DNA from: Bacteroidetes bacterium UBA5697
Lineage (GTDB): Bacteria; Bacteroidota; Bacteroidia; B-17B0; Aurantibacillaceae
Reading direction: 5' to 3'
NCBI GenBank assembly: GCA_002420145.1
Contig: DIHL01000033.1
Span: 1 to 60,860, forward strand
DNA: 60,860 bases
The notes below the pieces were generated by a model. That model made no database searches. It had not been told where the DNA came from and was given only the letters and a program-made list of their open reading frames with translations. Of the stretch, positions 35,187 to 43,809 are shown piece by piece (position 1 is the first letter of the stretch; every line of letters begins with the position of its first letter). A program made the position numbers and the translations under genes.

Positions 35187-35810
35187 CTATTCAGTAGCCG
35201 ACAAAATCATTTCTTTAATAGTATAGTATTGTTTCATCTTCAATGTTTTCTCTCTCCTCCATCCACTTGATATATTAATATTAAAAAGCTCCGACACCTC
35301 TTTATAATTCATGTGATTTAAAAAAGCTTTCACGTACTCAAAGTCCCCTTTTTTCCAAGAATCCAAATAATCCTCATATATCATAAACAGGTTGTTTAAG
35401 TATAAACTTGTTTTTTCGTTACTAGTAGCAATTAAAAACCGACTATCCGTTTTCTTAATCAGATCTAGTCTTTGTCTTGCATCTATTAATCCAAAACCCA
35501 ATCGCTCATAGGCTGTGTGTTTGCTCTGAACTGATTCTAAAGTATCATGATACAATACATGCTTTAATTTAAAATCTAGATTATTCTCAATAATACACTC
35601 TTCAATATCAAAAATCATTTCTAGTGTACCTTGCAAACTATTAGTAATACCCTGAAATTCGTTGGTCATTACCATATCCAAATTGGTAATAAAATGCTTT
35701 TTATGTATTTTATTAATCACACCAATCACATTACGTAAATCTTTTTGAATGCCATTTGGAGTACTAGAACCCAAATTTCTGACTGCTGACATTAATATAA
35801 AGTGCTCCAT
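35187..35810 (-). CDS. SatD-like protein with C-terminal helix-turn-helix
   Basis: 207 residues, soluble. The N-terminal half resembles the SatD family (ILMSA opening, INKIHKKHFITNLDMVMTN, then NEFQGITNSLQGTLEMIFDI), whose biochemical role is unclear; the usual GDEFQG is TNEFQG here, a changed key position. The C-terminus (NYKEVSELFNINISSGWRR) looks like a helix-turn-helix. Upstream of and co-directional with fic, 112 bases away across the repeats. The usual membrane-protein partner of SatD is absent. Confidence 0.65.
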   Translation of the reverse strand: MEHFILMSAVRNLGSSTPNGIQKDLRNVIGVINKIHKKHFITNLDMVMTNEFQGITNSLQGTLEMIFDIEECIIENNLDFKLKHVLYHDTLESVQSKHTAYERLGFGLIDARQRLDLIKKTDSRFLIATSNEKTSLYLNNLFMIYEDYLDSWKKGDFEYVKAFLNHMNYKEVSELFNINISSGWRREKTLKMKQYYTIKEMILSATE

Positions 35811-35831
35811 GGAATGTTAAATTAATACTAT

Positions 35832-35852
35832 TTTTGCATAAATAGCGCAAAA
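35832..35852 (-). promoter_or_regulatory. Inverted repeat ahead of the SatD-like gene
   Basis: TTTTGC-N9-GCAAAA, centred about 32 bases upstream of the start. Could be an operator for the protein's own helix-turn-helix; purely positional evidence. Confidence 0.35.
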
Positions 35853-35886
35853 TTAAAAAAATATTCTAAAAAGTAGGTGATTTTAA

Positions 35887-35916
35887 TTGGCGGATATGAA
35901 AAAAGGCTTACATTTG
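35887..35916 (+). promoter_or_regulatory. Promoter of the rplM ribosomal operon
   Basis: TTG (35887-35889), 19-base spacer, TACATTTG (35909-35916): exact Bacteroidota consensus, 34 bases before the rplM start. Confidence 0.85.
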
Positions 35917-35949
35917 TAGCCCAATTTAGAAAATTAAAACAAAATAAAC

Positions 35950-36408
35950 GTGGACGCATTAAGTTATAAAACAAAATTTGTCAACAAAGCTAACTCAGAT
36001 AAAGAGTGGTTATTAGTTGACGCAGAAAATGAAGTAGTAGGTCGTTTGGCCTCTAAACTAGCGTATTTAATACGTGGTAAGCACAAAACTAACTTTACAC
36101 CTCATACTGATTGTGGTGCTAACATCGTTGTTATCAACGCTGAGAAAGTTCGTTTCACTGGTGCTAAAATGGATGATAAAGAATACGTACGTTACACTGG
36201 TCACCCAGGTGGACAACGTTTTGCTACTCCAAAAGAAATGTTAGCTAAAAAGCCTGAAGAAGTAATTAAACATGCGGTGCATGGAATGTTACCTAAAGGA
36301 CGTTTAGGAAGAACATTAAATACAAATTTATTTGTATTCGCTGGAGCTGAGCACGATCACGCAGCACAACAACCAAAGAAAGTAGATTTATCAACTATTA
36401 TTGCATAA
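35950..36408 (+). CDS. rplM: 50S ribosomal protein L13
   Basis: 152 residues with the L13 hallmarks WLLVDAENEVVGRLASKLA and YVRYTGHPGG. The start is GTG at 35950. First gene of the conserved L13-S9-S2-EF-Ts run. Confidence 0.97.
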   Translation: MDALSYKTKFVNKANSDKEWLLVDAENEVVGRLASKLAYLIRGKHKTNFTPHTDCGANIVVINAEKVRFTGAKMDDKEYVRYTGHPGGQRFATPKEMLAKKPEEVIKHAVHGMLPKGRLGRTLNTNLFVFAGAEHDHAAQQPKKVDLSTIIA

Positions 36409-36413
36409 TATAA

Positions 36414-36800
36414 ATGGAAGTAATTAACACATCAGGTCGCAGAAAATGTTCGGTAGCTCGTGCTTATGTATCAAAAGGTACAGGAGTAATCACTATCAAC
36501 AAAAGAGATTATAAAGAATACTTTAAAACTCCAACTTTACAATACTACGTATTACAATCATTAAACAACGCGAAAGCAGTTGGTGAGTATGATGTAAAAG
36601 TAAACGTAAATGGTGGTGGAACTACAGGACAAGCTCAAGCAGTGCGTTTAGCTATTGCAAAAGCTTTAGTAGAAATCAATCCGGAATTGAAAAAAGAATT
36701 ACGTGCAGAAGGATTAGTAACACGTGATCCACGTATGGTTGAACGTAAGAAATTCGGTCAAAAGAAAGCTCGTGCACGTTTCCAATTCAGCAAACGTTAA
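36414..36800 (+). CDS. rpsI: 30S ribosomal protein S9
   Basis: 128 residues, beginning MEVINTSGRRKCSVARAYV and ending in the basic KKARARFQFSKR tail that reaches the P-site tRNA in the ribosome. Five bases after rplM. Confidence 0.97.
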   Translation: MEVINTSGRRKCSVARAYVSKGTGVITINKRDYKEYFKTPTLQYYVLQSLNNAKAVGEYDVKVNVNGGGTTGQAQAVRLAIAKALVEINPELKKELRAEGLVTRDPRMVERKKFGQKKARARFQFSKR

Positions 36801-36827
36801 TATTTATTTACAATACATTATACAGAC

Positions 36828-37673
36828 ATGTCAAATACATTCAACGAATTATTAGAATCAGGTGCTCATTTTGGTCACTTAAAAAGAAAATGGAATCCAG
36901 CAATGGCTCCTTATATTTATGCTGAGAAAAACGGTATTCATATTATCGACTTAAACAAAACTGTAGCTAAAATTGATGAGGCAGCAGCAGCATTAAAACA
37001 AATTGCTCGTTCTGGTAAAAAAATATTATTTGTTGCTACTAAAAAGCAAGCAAAAGATATCGTAGCAGAAAAAGTAAAAGCAGTAAATATGCCATATGTA
37101 ACTGAGCGTTGGCCAGGTGGTATGTTAACTAACTTTGCTACTATCCGTAAAGCAGTTCGCAAAATGTCTCAAATCGACAAAATGGCTACTGATGGAACAT
37201 TTGATAATATTTCTAAAAAAGAAAAATTACAAATTTCTCGTGAGCGTGCTAAATTAGAAACTAACTTAGGTTCAGTAGCAGATTTAACTCGTTTACCTTC
37301 AGCTTTATTTATCGTAGATATTACTAAAGAACATATTGCTGTAGCAGAAGCAAAACGTTTAAACATCCCAACGTTTGCAATTGTTGATACAAATTCAAAC
37401 CCTAATTTTGTTGATTACGCTATTCCAGCTAACGACGATGCTTCAACTTCTGTTGCTTACATCGTAGAGTTAATGTGTAAAGCAATTAACGAAGGTTTAG
37501 GTGAGCGTAAAATGGATAAAGAAGCTACTGCAGCTGATGAAAAAGAAGGAAAAAATTCTAAAGAAGAAGCAGAAGAATTAGCAGCAGGCTTAAAAATCAA
37601 AGGAGCAAAATCTGATGAGGAAGAAGGTGCTCGTAAACCAGCGGCTCGTAAAAGAACAACAGCGAAAAAATAA
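36828..37673 (+). CDS. rpsB: 30S ribosomal protein S2
   Basis: 281 residues; core blocks LLESGAHFGHLKRKWNP, ILFVATKKQAKDIV and NIPTFAIVDTNSNP. Longer than the ~240-residue E. coli protein because of a Glu/Lys/Ala-rich tail after residue ~230, common in this phylum. Followed by a hairpin before tsf. Confidence 0.97.
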   Translation: MSNTFNELLESGAHFGHLKRKWNPAMAPYIYAEKNGIHIIDLNKTVAKIDEAAAALKQIARSGKKILFVATKKQAKDIVAEKVKAVNMPYVTERWPGGMLTNFATIRKAVRKMSQIDKMATDGTFDNISKKEKLQISRERAKLETNLGSVADLTRLPSALFIVDITKEHIAVAEAKRLNIPTFAIVDTNSNPNFVDYAIPANDDASTSVAYIVELMCKAINEGLGERKMDKEATAADEKEGKNSKEEAEELAAGLKIKGAKSDEEEGARKPAARKRTTAKK

Positions 37674-37692
37674 TTTTTCACTAGCATAATTT

Positions 37693-37728
37693 AACGGCCG
37701 TTCCTTTAGAGGGAAGGCCGTTTTTTTT
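37693..37728 (+). terminator. Hairpin terminator/attenuator between rpsB and tsf
   Basis: AACGGCC (37693-37699) pairs with GGCCGTT (37716-37722), extended by TTCC/GGAA inside; followed by eight T. It would reduce tsf relative to rpsB unless read through. Confidence 0.8.
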
Positions 37729-37761
37729 AAATTAAAATAATAAAACATAAATAATAAGACA

Positions 37762-38586
37762 ATGGCAATTACAGCACAAGAAGTAAACAAATTACGCCAA
37801 CAAACCGGAGCAGGTATGATGGATTGTAAAAAAGCATTAGAAGAAAATAATGGTGATTTTGAACAAGCAATTGATTACCTACGTAAAAAAGGAGCTAAAG
37901 TAGCTGCTAATCGTGGAGATAGAGATTCTAAAGAAGGAGTTGTTTTAGCTAAAACATCTGCTGACAACAAAAGAGGTATTTTAATTTGGGTTAACTGCGA
38001 AACTGATTTCGTAGCAATTAACGCAGATTTTATTGCATTTGCTGATTCAATCGCAACGATTGCTTTAGATAAAAACGCAAAAACTAAAGAAGAGATTTTA
38101 ACTTTACCTTATAACGGTGATATTACTGTTGGTGATAAATTCATGGAGCAAGTTGGTAAAATTGGTGAGAAAATTGAAATCGGATATTTTGAAGTAATTA
38201 CTGCTGAAAAAGTATCTGCATATATTCACCCAGGTAACCGTGTTTCTGTTATCGTTGGATTTAACAAAGAAGTTGCTGATGAAGTTGGACGTAACGTAGC
38301 GATGCAAGCAGCTGCTATGGCTCCAGTAGCATTAGACAAAGAAGGTGTAACTCCTGAAATGTTAGAAAGAGAATTAGAAATTGCTCGTGAGCAAATTCGT
38401 GCTGAAGGCAAACCTGAAGATATGGTTGAGAAAATTGCTCAAGGTAAAATTGCTAAATTCTACAAAGAGTCAACTTTATTAAACCAAGAATATATTAAAG
38501 ATAACAAAATGACAGTTGCTCAATATTTACAAAGTGTGGATAAAGGCTTAACTGCTACAGCATTTAAACGTTACGCTTTATCTTAA
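37762..38586 (+). CDS. tsf: Elongation factor Ts
   Basis: Nucleotide exchange factor for EF-Tu. 274 residues: UBA-like N-terminus VNKLRQQTGAGMMDCKKALEE, the catalytic core motif CETDFVA around residue 80, and C-terminal IAKFYKESTLLNQ. Last gene of the ribosomal run. Confidence 0.97.
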   Translation: MAITAQEVNKLRQQTGAGMMDCKKALEENNGDFEQAIDYLRKKGAKVAANRGDRDSKEGVVLAKTSADNKRGILIWVNCETDFVAINADFIAFADSIATIALDKNAKTKEEILTLPYNGDITVGDKFMEQVGKIGEKIEIGYFEVITAEKVSAYIHPGNRVSVIVGFNKEVADEVGRNVAMQAAAMAPVALDKEGVTPEMLERELEIAREQIRAEGKPEDMVEKIAQGKIAKFYKESTLLNQEYIKDNKMTVAQYLQSVDKGLTATAFKRYALS

Positions 38587-38593
38587 TTTTATT

Positions 38594-38625
38594 AAAATCC
38601 CGATTTTTTAATCGGGATTTTTTTT
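38594..38625 (+). terminator. tsf terminator
   Basis: 11-bp stem AAAATCCCGAT / ATCGGGATTTT with a T run. Confidence 0.9.
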
Positions 38626-38640
38626 GTTCTTTTTTTAAAA

Positions 38641-38760
38641 CGTCATTGCGAGTGAAACGAAGCAATCTCAGATATGACGTATGATACTCATTGCTTCAAA
38701 ACTAAACACAATCACCCTCTGTGCTCTTTGCAAATGCTTTGCGCTCTTTGTGGTTAAACA
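38641..38760. repeat. Dispersed intergenic repeats before pyrH
   Basis: Starts with the CGTCATTGCGAGTGAAACGA type element (38641-38669), widely dispersed in bacteria, followed by a degenerate tandem CTCTGTGCTCTTTGC / GCGCTCTTTGTGGTTAAA (38716-38759) that runs up to the pyrH start codon. Noncoding. Confidence 0.55.
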
Positions 38761-39474
38761 ATGTCTATGAAATACAAACGTATACTTTTAAAATTATCAG
38801 GCGAAGCCTTAATGGGCAATAAAGGATTTGGAATTGACCAAGAACGCTTAATGGAATATGCCAAAGAAATTAAAGACGCTTATGATGCTGGTTGCCAAGT
38901 TGCCTTAGTAATTGGTGGAGGTAATATTTTTAGAGGTATTCAAGCAGAAAAAGGTGGCATGGATCGCGTTCATGGCGATTACATGGGAATGTTAGCTACT
39001 GTTATTAATTCAATGGCTATTCAATCTGCTTTAGAAGGATTAGGAGTACAAACACGTTTACAAAGTGCTATTAAAATGGAACAAATTTGTGAGCCTTTTA
39101 TTAGAAGAAAAGCTGTTCGTCATTTAGAAAAAGGACGTGTGGTGATTTTTGGTGCAGGTTCTGGAAACCCATATTTTACTACTGATTCGGCAGCTGCATT
39201 AAGAGCAATTGAAATTGAAGCAGAAGTTATTTTAAAAGGAACTCGTGTAGATGGTATTTACACAGCTGATCCTGAAAAAGATAAAACAGCTACAAAGTAT
39301 GATCAAATAAGTTTTGATGAAGTCTATTCAAAAGGACTTGAAGTAATGGATTTAACAGCCTTTACACTTTGTAAAGAAAACAACTTACCTATCATTGTAT
39401 TTGACATGAATAAAAAAGGAAATCTTCAAAATTTATTAAAAGGTGATAAAGTTGGCACTTTAGTTGTTGCTTAA
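38761..39474 (+). CDS. pyrH: Uridylate kinase
   Basis: Phosphorylates UMP to UDP; hexameric amino-acid-kinase-fold enzyme. 237 residues with YKRILLKLSGEALMG, the nucleotide loop VIGGGNIFRG, and KGTRVDGIYTADPEKD near residue 165. The common tsf-frr partnership is partly kept (tsf upstream), but frr does not follow. Confidence 0.96.
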   Translation: MSMKYKRILLKLSGEALMGNKGFGIDQERLMEYAKEIKDAYDAGCQVALVIGGGNIFRGIQAEKGGMDRVHGDYMGMLATVINSMAIQSALEGLGVQTRLQSAIKMEQICEPFIRRKAVRHLEKGRVVIFGAGSGNPYFTTDSAAALRAIEIEAEVILKGTRVDGIYTADPEKDKTATKYDQISFDEVYSKGLEVMDLTAFTLCKENNLPIIVFDMNKKGNLQNLLKGDKVGTLVVA

Positions 39475-39509
39475 TATGTCACTAATTAATTCATAATCGT
39501 TATAATATC

Positions 39510-39641
39510 ATGAAATCACATAAAACCATAAGCCTAATAATTATTGCTGTTTTATTAACTGCTATTATTAGTTCTTGCCGTGCAAAAGACTGTAGAGGAA
39601 GGAAAAAGACAGCTAAAACAGCTATGGGAGGTTGGTTGTAA
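39510..39641 (+). CDS. Tiny 43-residue lipoprotein
   Basis: ATG at 39510 to TAA at 39641. The N-terminus (KSHKTISLIIIAVLLTAIISSC) is a signal with lipobox ISSC (Cys23); the mature part is about 21 residues, basic, with one more Cys (DCRGRKK) and the end TAMGGWL. Short lipoproteins ending in a Gly-Gly/Trp-like tail occur in Bacteroidota as far as I recall, but I know no function. Downstream of pyrH by 35 bases. Confidence 0.65.
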   Translation: MKSHKTISLIIIAVLLTAIISSCRAKDCRGRKKTAKTAMGGWL

Positions 39642-39642
39642 T

Positions 39643-41757
39643 TTACTTGAATTTTTTAACGCCTAAGGCATTAAAAATAAAACTATAAAAATCAGTAGAT
39701 TCATCTATGAATTTACTATAAGTGCGGGCTCCATGGTGACCCGCATTTTTTTCTACTCTCAATAATATAGGATTTTCTTTTGATGCCAATTCTTGCATTG
39801 TAGCAACCATCTTGTATGAATGTAAAGGAGGAACCCTATCATCATAAGCAGATGTCATAAACAACATTGAAGGATATTTAGTCCCTTTTTTGACGTTATG
39901 TAAAGGAGAAAACGATTTTAAATTCAAGAACATCAATGAATCTTTTACAGATCCGTATTCATCTGTATGAAATGTACCAACTGTAAATTTCTCGAACCGT
40001 AACATATCATAAACACCAACCACAGGAACAGCCGCAGCAAACAAATCTGGTCGTTGAACAGCAGCAGCTGCTGTCATTAAACCACCATGAGACCCACCTG
40101 AAATAGCTATTTTTGAAGGTTGTGTGATTTTTTTATCAATTAAATATTGTGCCGCGTTAATAATATCATTAATTGATTTTTGACGATTATTTAATTTACC
40201 ATCTTGATGCCAATAAACTCCTTTCTCTCCTCCTCCCCTAATCATTACATAAGCATACACACCACCATTTTCAACGAATGAAATTTTACCTGGGTCAAAA
40301 CCTAACTCCATAATATTTCCATATCCACCATAAAATTCAATCAATGCAGGATTAGAGTTATCAAACTTCATGTTTTTTTGATGCATTAATAATATTGGTA
40401 CCATCGCAGTATCTGATTTATACATCACTTTTTCAATTACAAAGTCATCCATAGAGTAATTTATTTTTACAGATTCAAGCAATTCAAATTGTAATGATGT
40501 TAAATCTAATCCTGCATAAATTGGCGGATGAAGCAATGAATAATAAGAAAGTAGTAGTTTGTTAGAAATCAAATCTACTCCCTTAAAATCGCAAAATGAA
40601 CCAAACGGAATTTCAACTTTTTTGATGACATCTCCTTTTTCATTAAATACAACAATCAATTCCTGTTCATTGTAAAAACATAATTTATAAAAAAAGCCTT
40701 TATGATATACAACATCTCTTACTATTAATGATTCTGTCTTTGAACCAACTTCAATAAGTTTTGTTGGATTTTTAGGACTCATTTTCACCACACTTTTTTT
40801 ATCATTCATGGTAATCATAAAATACAGTGAATCGTTTTTAGAACCTAGAAAGCCATATCGTTTGTTAGATTTTTTAAATAATGGTAATAAACCTGCTTGC
40901 ATTTTATTCTCAAAATCAAAGTAATAGTATGCATACATATTTTTCACAGGATCATTATCTCGTATAATTAAAAATCTTTCATCTCTTGAAATAAACGTGC
41001 TAAATATATTATTAGGCGCATCACTCTTTTTAAATATCAAACTATCTTTATCTTGCGTTGTTCCTAATTTATGATAATACAAAGCACTATTTTTGGCTAA
41101 TTGCTTGTATTGTTCTCCTCCTGCCTGACGCTCATATTTGGTATAATAAAAACCATCACCTCTCCATACAATATCCGAAAATTTAATATCATATAAATGG
41201 TCGTCAAGATTTTTTTGTTTTTGTAAATCGGCAACTTTTAATTCTTTCCAATCACTTCCGTTTTTATCGAAGGCGTAGGCAATATATTTCGAATCTTTAG
41301 AAACTTCATATTGAGAAATGCTAATATTCTCATCTTTGTTCACTTTTAAATCTTTGGTAACAAACAATTCTTCCCAATAATCCTTCTTAAGGTCTTTCTT
41401 AAAATAAATATGTAATTCTTTACCCCCAAATGCAGTTTGTAGTATAAAATAATAATCGCCACATTTTGTTGGGGCTAAAAAATCAACTTCTGTATTTCTT
41501 TTTATCTGTTCTCTTAGGGTGAAATTGTTAGGAATTTTGTCAAGGTAATTTCGAGCTATATCATCTTGTTGTTTTACCCATTGCTTTGTTTCACTAGATT
41601 CTTGCTCTTCTAACCATCGATAAGGGTCTTCAACTATTTGACCAAAAAAAGTATCTTTTTGATTTACTTTTCTTGTTTCAGGATAAACATATAGTGTTTG
41701 GGATATAAGCGAAAAGCTACTAAAAACTAAACACAGAGAGAAATATAACTTAGTCAT
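39643..41757 (-). CDS. Prolyl oligopeptidase family serine peptidase (S9A)
   Basis: Periplasmic or secreted enzyme cutting short proline-containing peptides. Start at 41757 (TKLYFSLCLVFSSFSLISQ signal); an in-frame ATG at 41784 adds nine residues. N-terminal segment DPYRWLEEQESSETKQWV and a seven-blade propeller, then the hydrolase domain with nucleophile GGSHGGLM, aspartate in SAYDDRVPPLHS and histidine in NAGHHGAR. All triad residues are present; length near 700 is typical. Convergent with the small lipoprotein gene. Confidence 0.94.
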   Translation of the reverse strand: MTKLYFSLCLVFSSFSLISQTLYVYPETRKVNQKDTFFGQIVEDPYRWLEEQESSETKQWVKQQDDIARNYLDKIPNNFTLREQIKRNTEVDFLAPTKCGDYYFILQTAFGGKELHIYFKKDLKKDYWEELFVTKDLKVNKDENISISQYEVSKDSKYIAYAFDKNGSDWKELKVADLQKQKNLDDHLYDIKFSDIVWRGDGFYYTKYERQAGGEQYKQLAKNSALYYHKLGTTQDKDSLIFKKSDAPNNIFSTFISRDERFLIIRDNDPVKNMYAYYYFDFENKMQAGLLPLFKKSNKRYGFLGSKNDSLYFMITMNDKKSVVKMSPKNPTKLIEVGSKTESLIVRDVVYHKGFFYKLCFYNEQELIVVFNEKGDVIKKVEIPFGSFCDFKGVDLISNKLLLSYYSLLHPPIYAGLDLTSLQFELLESVKINYSMDDFVIEKVMYKSDTAMVPILLMHQKNMKFDNSNPALIEFYGGYGNIMELGFDPGKISFVENGGVYAYVMIRGGGEKGVYWHQDGKLNNRQKSINDIINAAQYLIDKKITQPSKIAISGGSHGGLMTAAAAVQRPDLFAAAVPVVGVYDMLRFEKFTVGTFHTDEYGSVKDSLMFLNLKSFSPLHNVKKGTKYPSMLFMTSAYDDRVPPLHSYKMVATMQELASKENPILLRVEKNAGHHGARTYSKFIDESTDFYSFIFNALGVKKFK

Positions 41758-41827
41758 ATATAATATTATGCTCGAAAATAGCATTTATTTTACAATAAAT
41801 CCTTTAGTAAAATCTCGCAATAATTAC

Positions 41828-41835
41828 TAATTTTG
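41828..41835 (+). promoter_or_regulatory. Candidate serC -7 box
   Basis: TAATTTTG (TAnnTTTG), 28 bases before serC; no exact TTG at the usual spacing. Confidence 0.45.
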
Positions 41836-41863
41836 GACTTTGTAAAACCTAAATATAACCACT

Positions 41864-42937
41864 ATGTCAAAAGTTCACAATTTTAGCGCAGGCCCTGGTA
41901 TTTTACCTTTAGAAGTATTAAAACAGGCTTCAGAAGCATGTATCAATTTTGATAACATGAATTTATCATTATTAGAAATTTCTCACCGTAGCAAAAACTA
42001 CGTAGCAGTAATGGACGAAGCACGCGCTTTAATTAAAGAATTATTTGAAGTTGGTGATGAATATGAAGTGATGTATTTAGGTGGTGGTGCAAGTACTCAA
42101 TTTGCTATGGTACCGTACAATTTATTAACAGAAAAAGGGTATGCTGCTTATTTAAACACTGGTGTTTGGGCTAGTAAAGCTATTAAAGAATCTAAAATTA
42201 TTGGAAACACTAAAGTGATTGCTTCATCTGAAGATAAAAACTTTAATTATATCCCAAAAGGATATGAAGTTCCTAAAGATGCAGATTACTTCCATATTAC
42301 ATCAAATAATACTATTTACGGAACACAAATTAAAAATTTTCCTAAATGCGAAGTGCCTTTAGTATGCGACATGAGCTCTGATTTATTTAGCCGTAAAGTA
42401 AACGCTAAAGACTTCTCTTTAATTTACGCTGGAGCACAAAAAAACATTGGCCCTGCGGGTAGCACTATGATAATGGTGAAGAAAGATATTTTAGGAAAAA
42501 CTGGTCGTAAAATGTTATCGATGTTAGATTACCAAGTTCATATTAAAGGCGAATCGATGTATAATACACCTCCCGTATTTCCTGTATATGTTACAATGTT
42601 AACTTTACGTTGGTTAAAACAAAATGGTGGAATTAGCTGGATTGAAGGTTTAAACCAAAAGAAAGCAGATTTATTGTATAGTGAAATTGACAGAAACTCT
42701 CAATTTGTTGGAACAGCTGTTAAAGAAGACAGAAGCAATATGAATGTTTGTTTCTTATTAAATAAGCCAGAATTAGAACCAGAATTTGACAAATTATGGA
42801 AATCTGCTAATATTGATGGTATTAAAGGTCATAGAGATGTTGGTGGTTACAGAGCCTCTATTTACAATGCGATGCCTATTGAAAGCGTTCAAGTATTAGT
42901 AGATGTGATGAAAGAATTTGAAGCGAAATTTGCTTAA
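41864..42937 (+). CDS. serC: Phosphoserine aminotransferase
   Basis: PLP enzyme of serine synthesis (3-phosphohydroxypyruvate to phosphoserine), also used in pyridoxine synthesis. 357 residues: HNFSAGPGILPLEVL at the N-terminus, the PLP lysine in YAGAQKNIGPAG around residue 195, and GHRDVGGYRASIYNA near the C-terminus. Own terminator follows; serA is not in the window. Confidence 0.96.
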   Translation: MSKVHNFSAGPGILPLEVLKQASEACINFDNMNLSLLEISHRSKNYVAVMDEARALIKELFEVGDEYEVMYLGGGASTQFAMVPYNLLTEKGYAAYLNTGVWASKAIKESKIIGNTKVIASSEDKNFNYIPKGYEVPKDADYFHITSNNTIYGTQIKNFPKCEVPLVCDMSSDLFSRKVNAKDFSLIYAGAQKNIGPAGSTMIMVKKDILGKTGRKMLSMLDYQVHIKGESMYNTPPVFPVYVTMLTLRWLKQNGGISWIEGLNQKKADLLYSEIDRNSQFVGTAVKEDRSNMNVCFLLNKPELEPEFDKLWKSANIDGIKGHRDVGGYRASIYNAMPIESVQVLVDVMKEFEAKFA

Positions 42938-42956
42938 CACAAAAAATAAAATCTCA

Positions 42957-42995
42957 AAAAATCCGCATTTAATAATTAGATGCGGATTTTTATTT
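42957..42995 (+). terminator. serC terminator
   Basis: AAAATCCGCAT (to 42968) pairs with ATGCGGATTTT (42980-42990); T run follows. Confidence 0.88.
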
Positions 42996-43073
42996 GGGCT
43001 TATTAAGCAATCATCGCTCTTAATTATTTTGATTATATTAGCAATAATAAACCTAGCCTATCGTTTTTAATAA

Positions 43074-43739
43074 GTGAGACATATCCTAACATATCTATTA
43101 ATTCTCAGTGCATGCCTTTCAATTGCACAAGAAGAAACTACAAGCAAGCCTCCTGAATTACCAAGGTTTTCTGTTAGAGGAAACGTAGGTATTCCAAAAA
43201 TAGTTTCTAGTGAATCATTTAGAAATTCTTTTTCTGGTGTTGTAACTGGAGATTTAAGTGTGAATACCAAATTATTTTCAGATTTTTTTGTTGGTCTTGG
43301 TTATGGCTACACCTATTACAAACCTCAAAAACATTTTAGAGATCAATTTATCAATACCTCGATGCAATCTCACAATGCTTATGTTAAAATAGGCTTTGAC
43401 AAATTTTTTAGCGCCAGAGGTTTTGCTACAATCTCATTAAATGCAGGTTACAATTTTAATAAATACGAGGGTATCAAATACAAAAACGATTCGTTAATTG
43501 GCAAATATCCTACTCAATTTAATAGTTCGTTTATTGAACCAATGATTGGTTTGTATTTTATTGTTGATCCAAACTTTGCTATTGGCGGTCATTTATCATA
43601 CAACTACAATTTCTCACAATTTAATCCTACCTATCCTGGATTTGATAAATGGTTTGATTATGGCAGAGTGAAAAACAATTGGAACATGAGTATGATTACT
43701 CTTGGATTTGGTTTTTATTATGGTTTAGTGAGGAAATAA
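43074..43739 (+). CDS. Hypothetical outer-membrane beta-barrel protein
   Basis: 221 residues. GTG start at 43074, giving a signal peptide RHILTYLLILSACLSIAQ. The mature part is a run of amphipathic strands (FFVGLGYGYTYY, FATISLNAGYNF, MSMITLGFGFYYGLV) ending near a C-terminal aromatic strand, the look of an eight-stranded barrel (OmpW/OprF-like). No specific function visible. Confidence 0.72.
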   Translation: MRHILTYLLILSACLSIAQEETTSKPPELPRFSVRGNVGIPKIVSSESFRNSFSGVVTGDLSVNTKLFSDFFVGLGYGYTYYKPQKHFRDQFINTSMQSHNAYVKIGFDKFFSARGFATISLNAGYNFNKYEGIKYKNDSLIGKYPTQFNSSFIEPMIGLYFIVDPNFAIGGHLSYNYNFSQFNPTYPGFDKWFDYGRVKNNWNMSMITLGFGFYYGLVRK

Positions 43740-43744
43740 TATTT

Positions 43745-43770
43745 TCGCTTCTCGACTTCGCTCGAAGTGG
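43745..43770. repeat. Dispersed palindrome TCTCGACTTCGCTCGAAGTG
   Basis: An intergenic element whose halves CGAAGTG / CACTTCG-like pair imperfectly; related half-sites occur at 24985-25100. Confidence 0.45.
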
Positions 43771-43809
43771 CACATTATTCATCTTTATTTTTTTGCGTCT
43801 GTGTTGATT

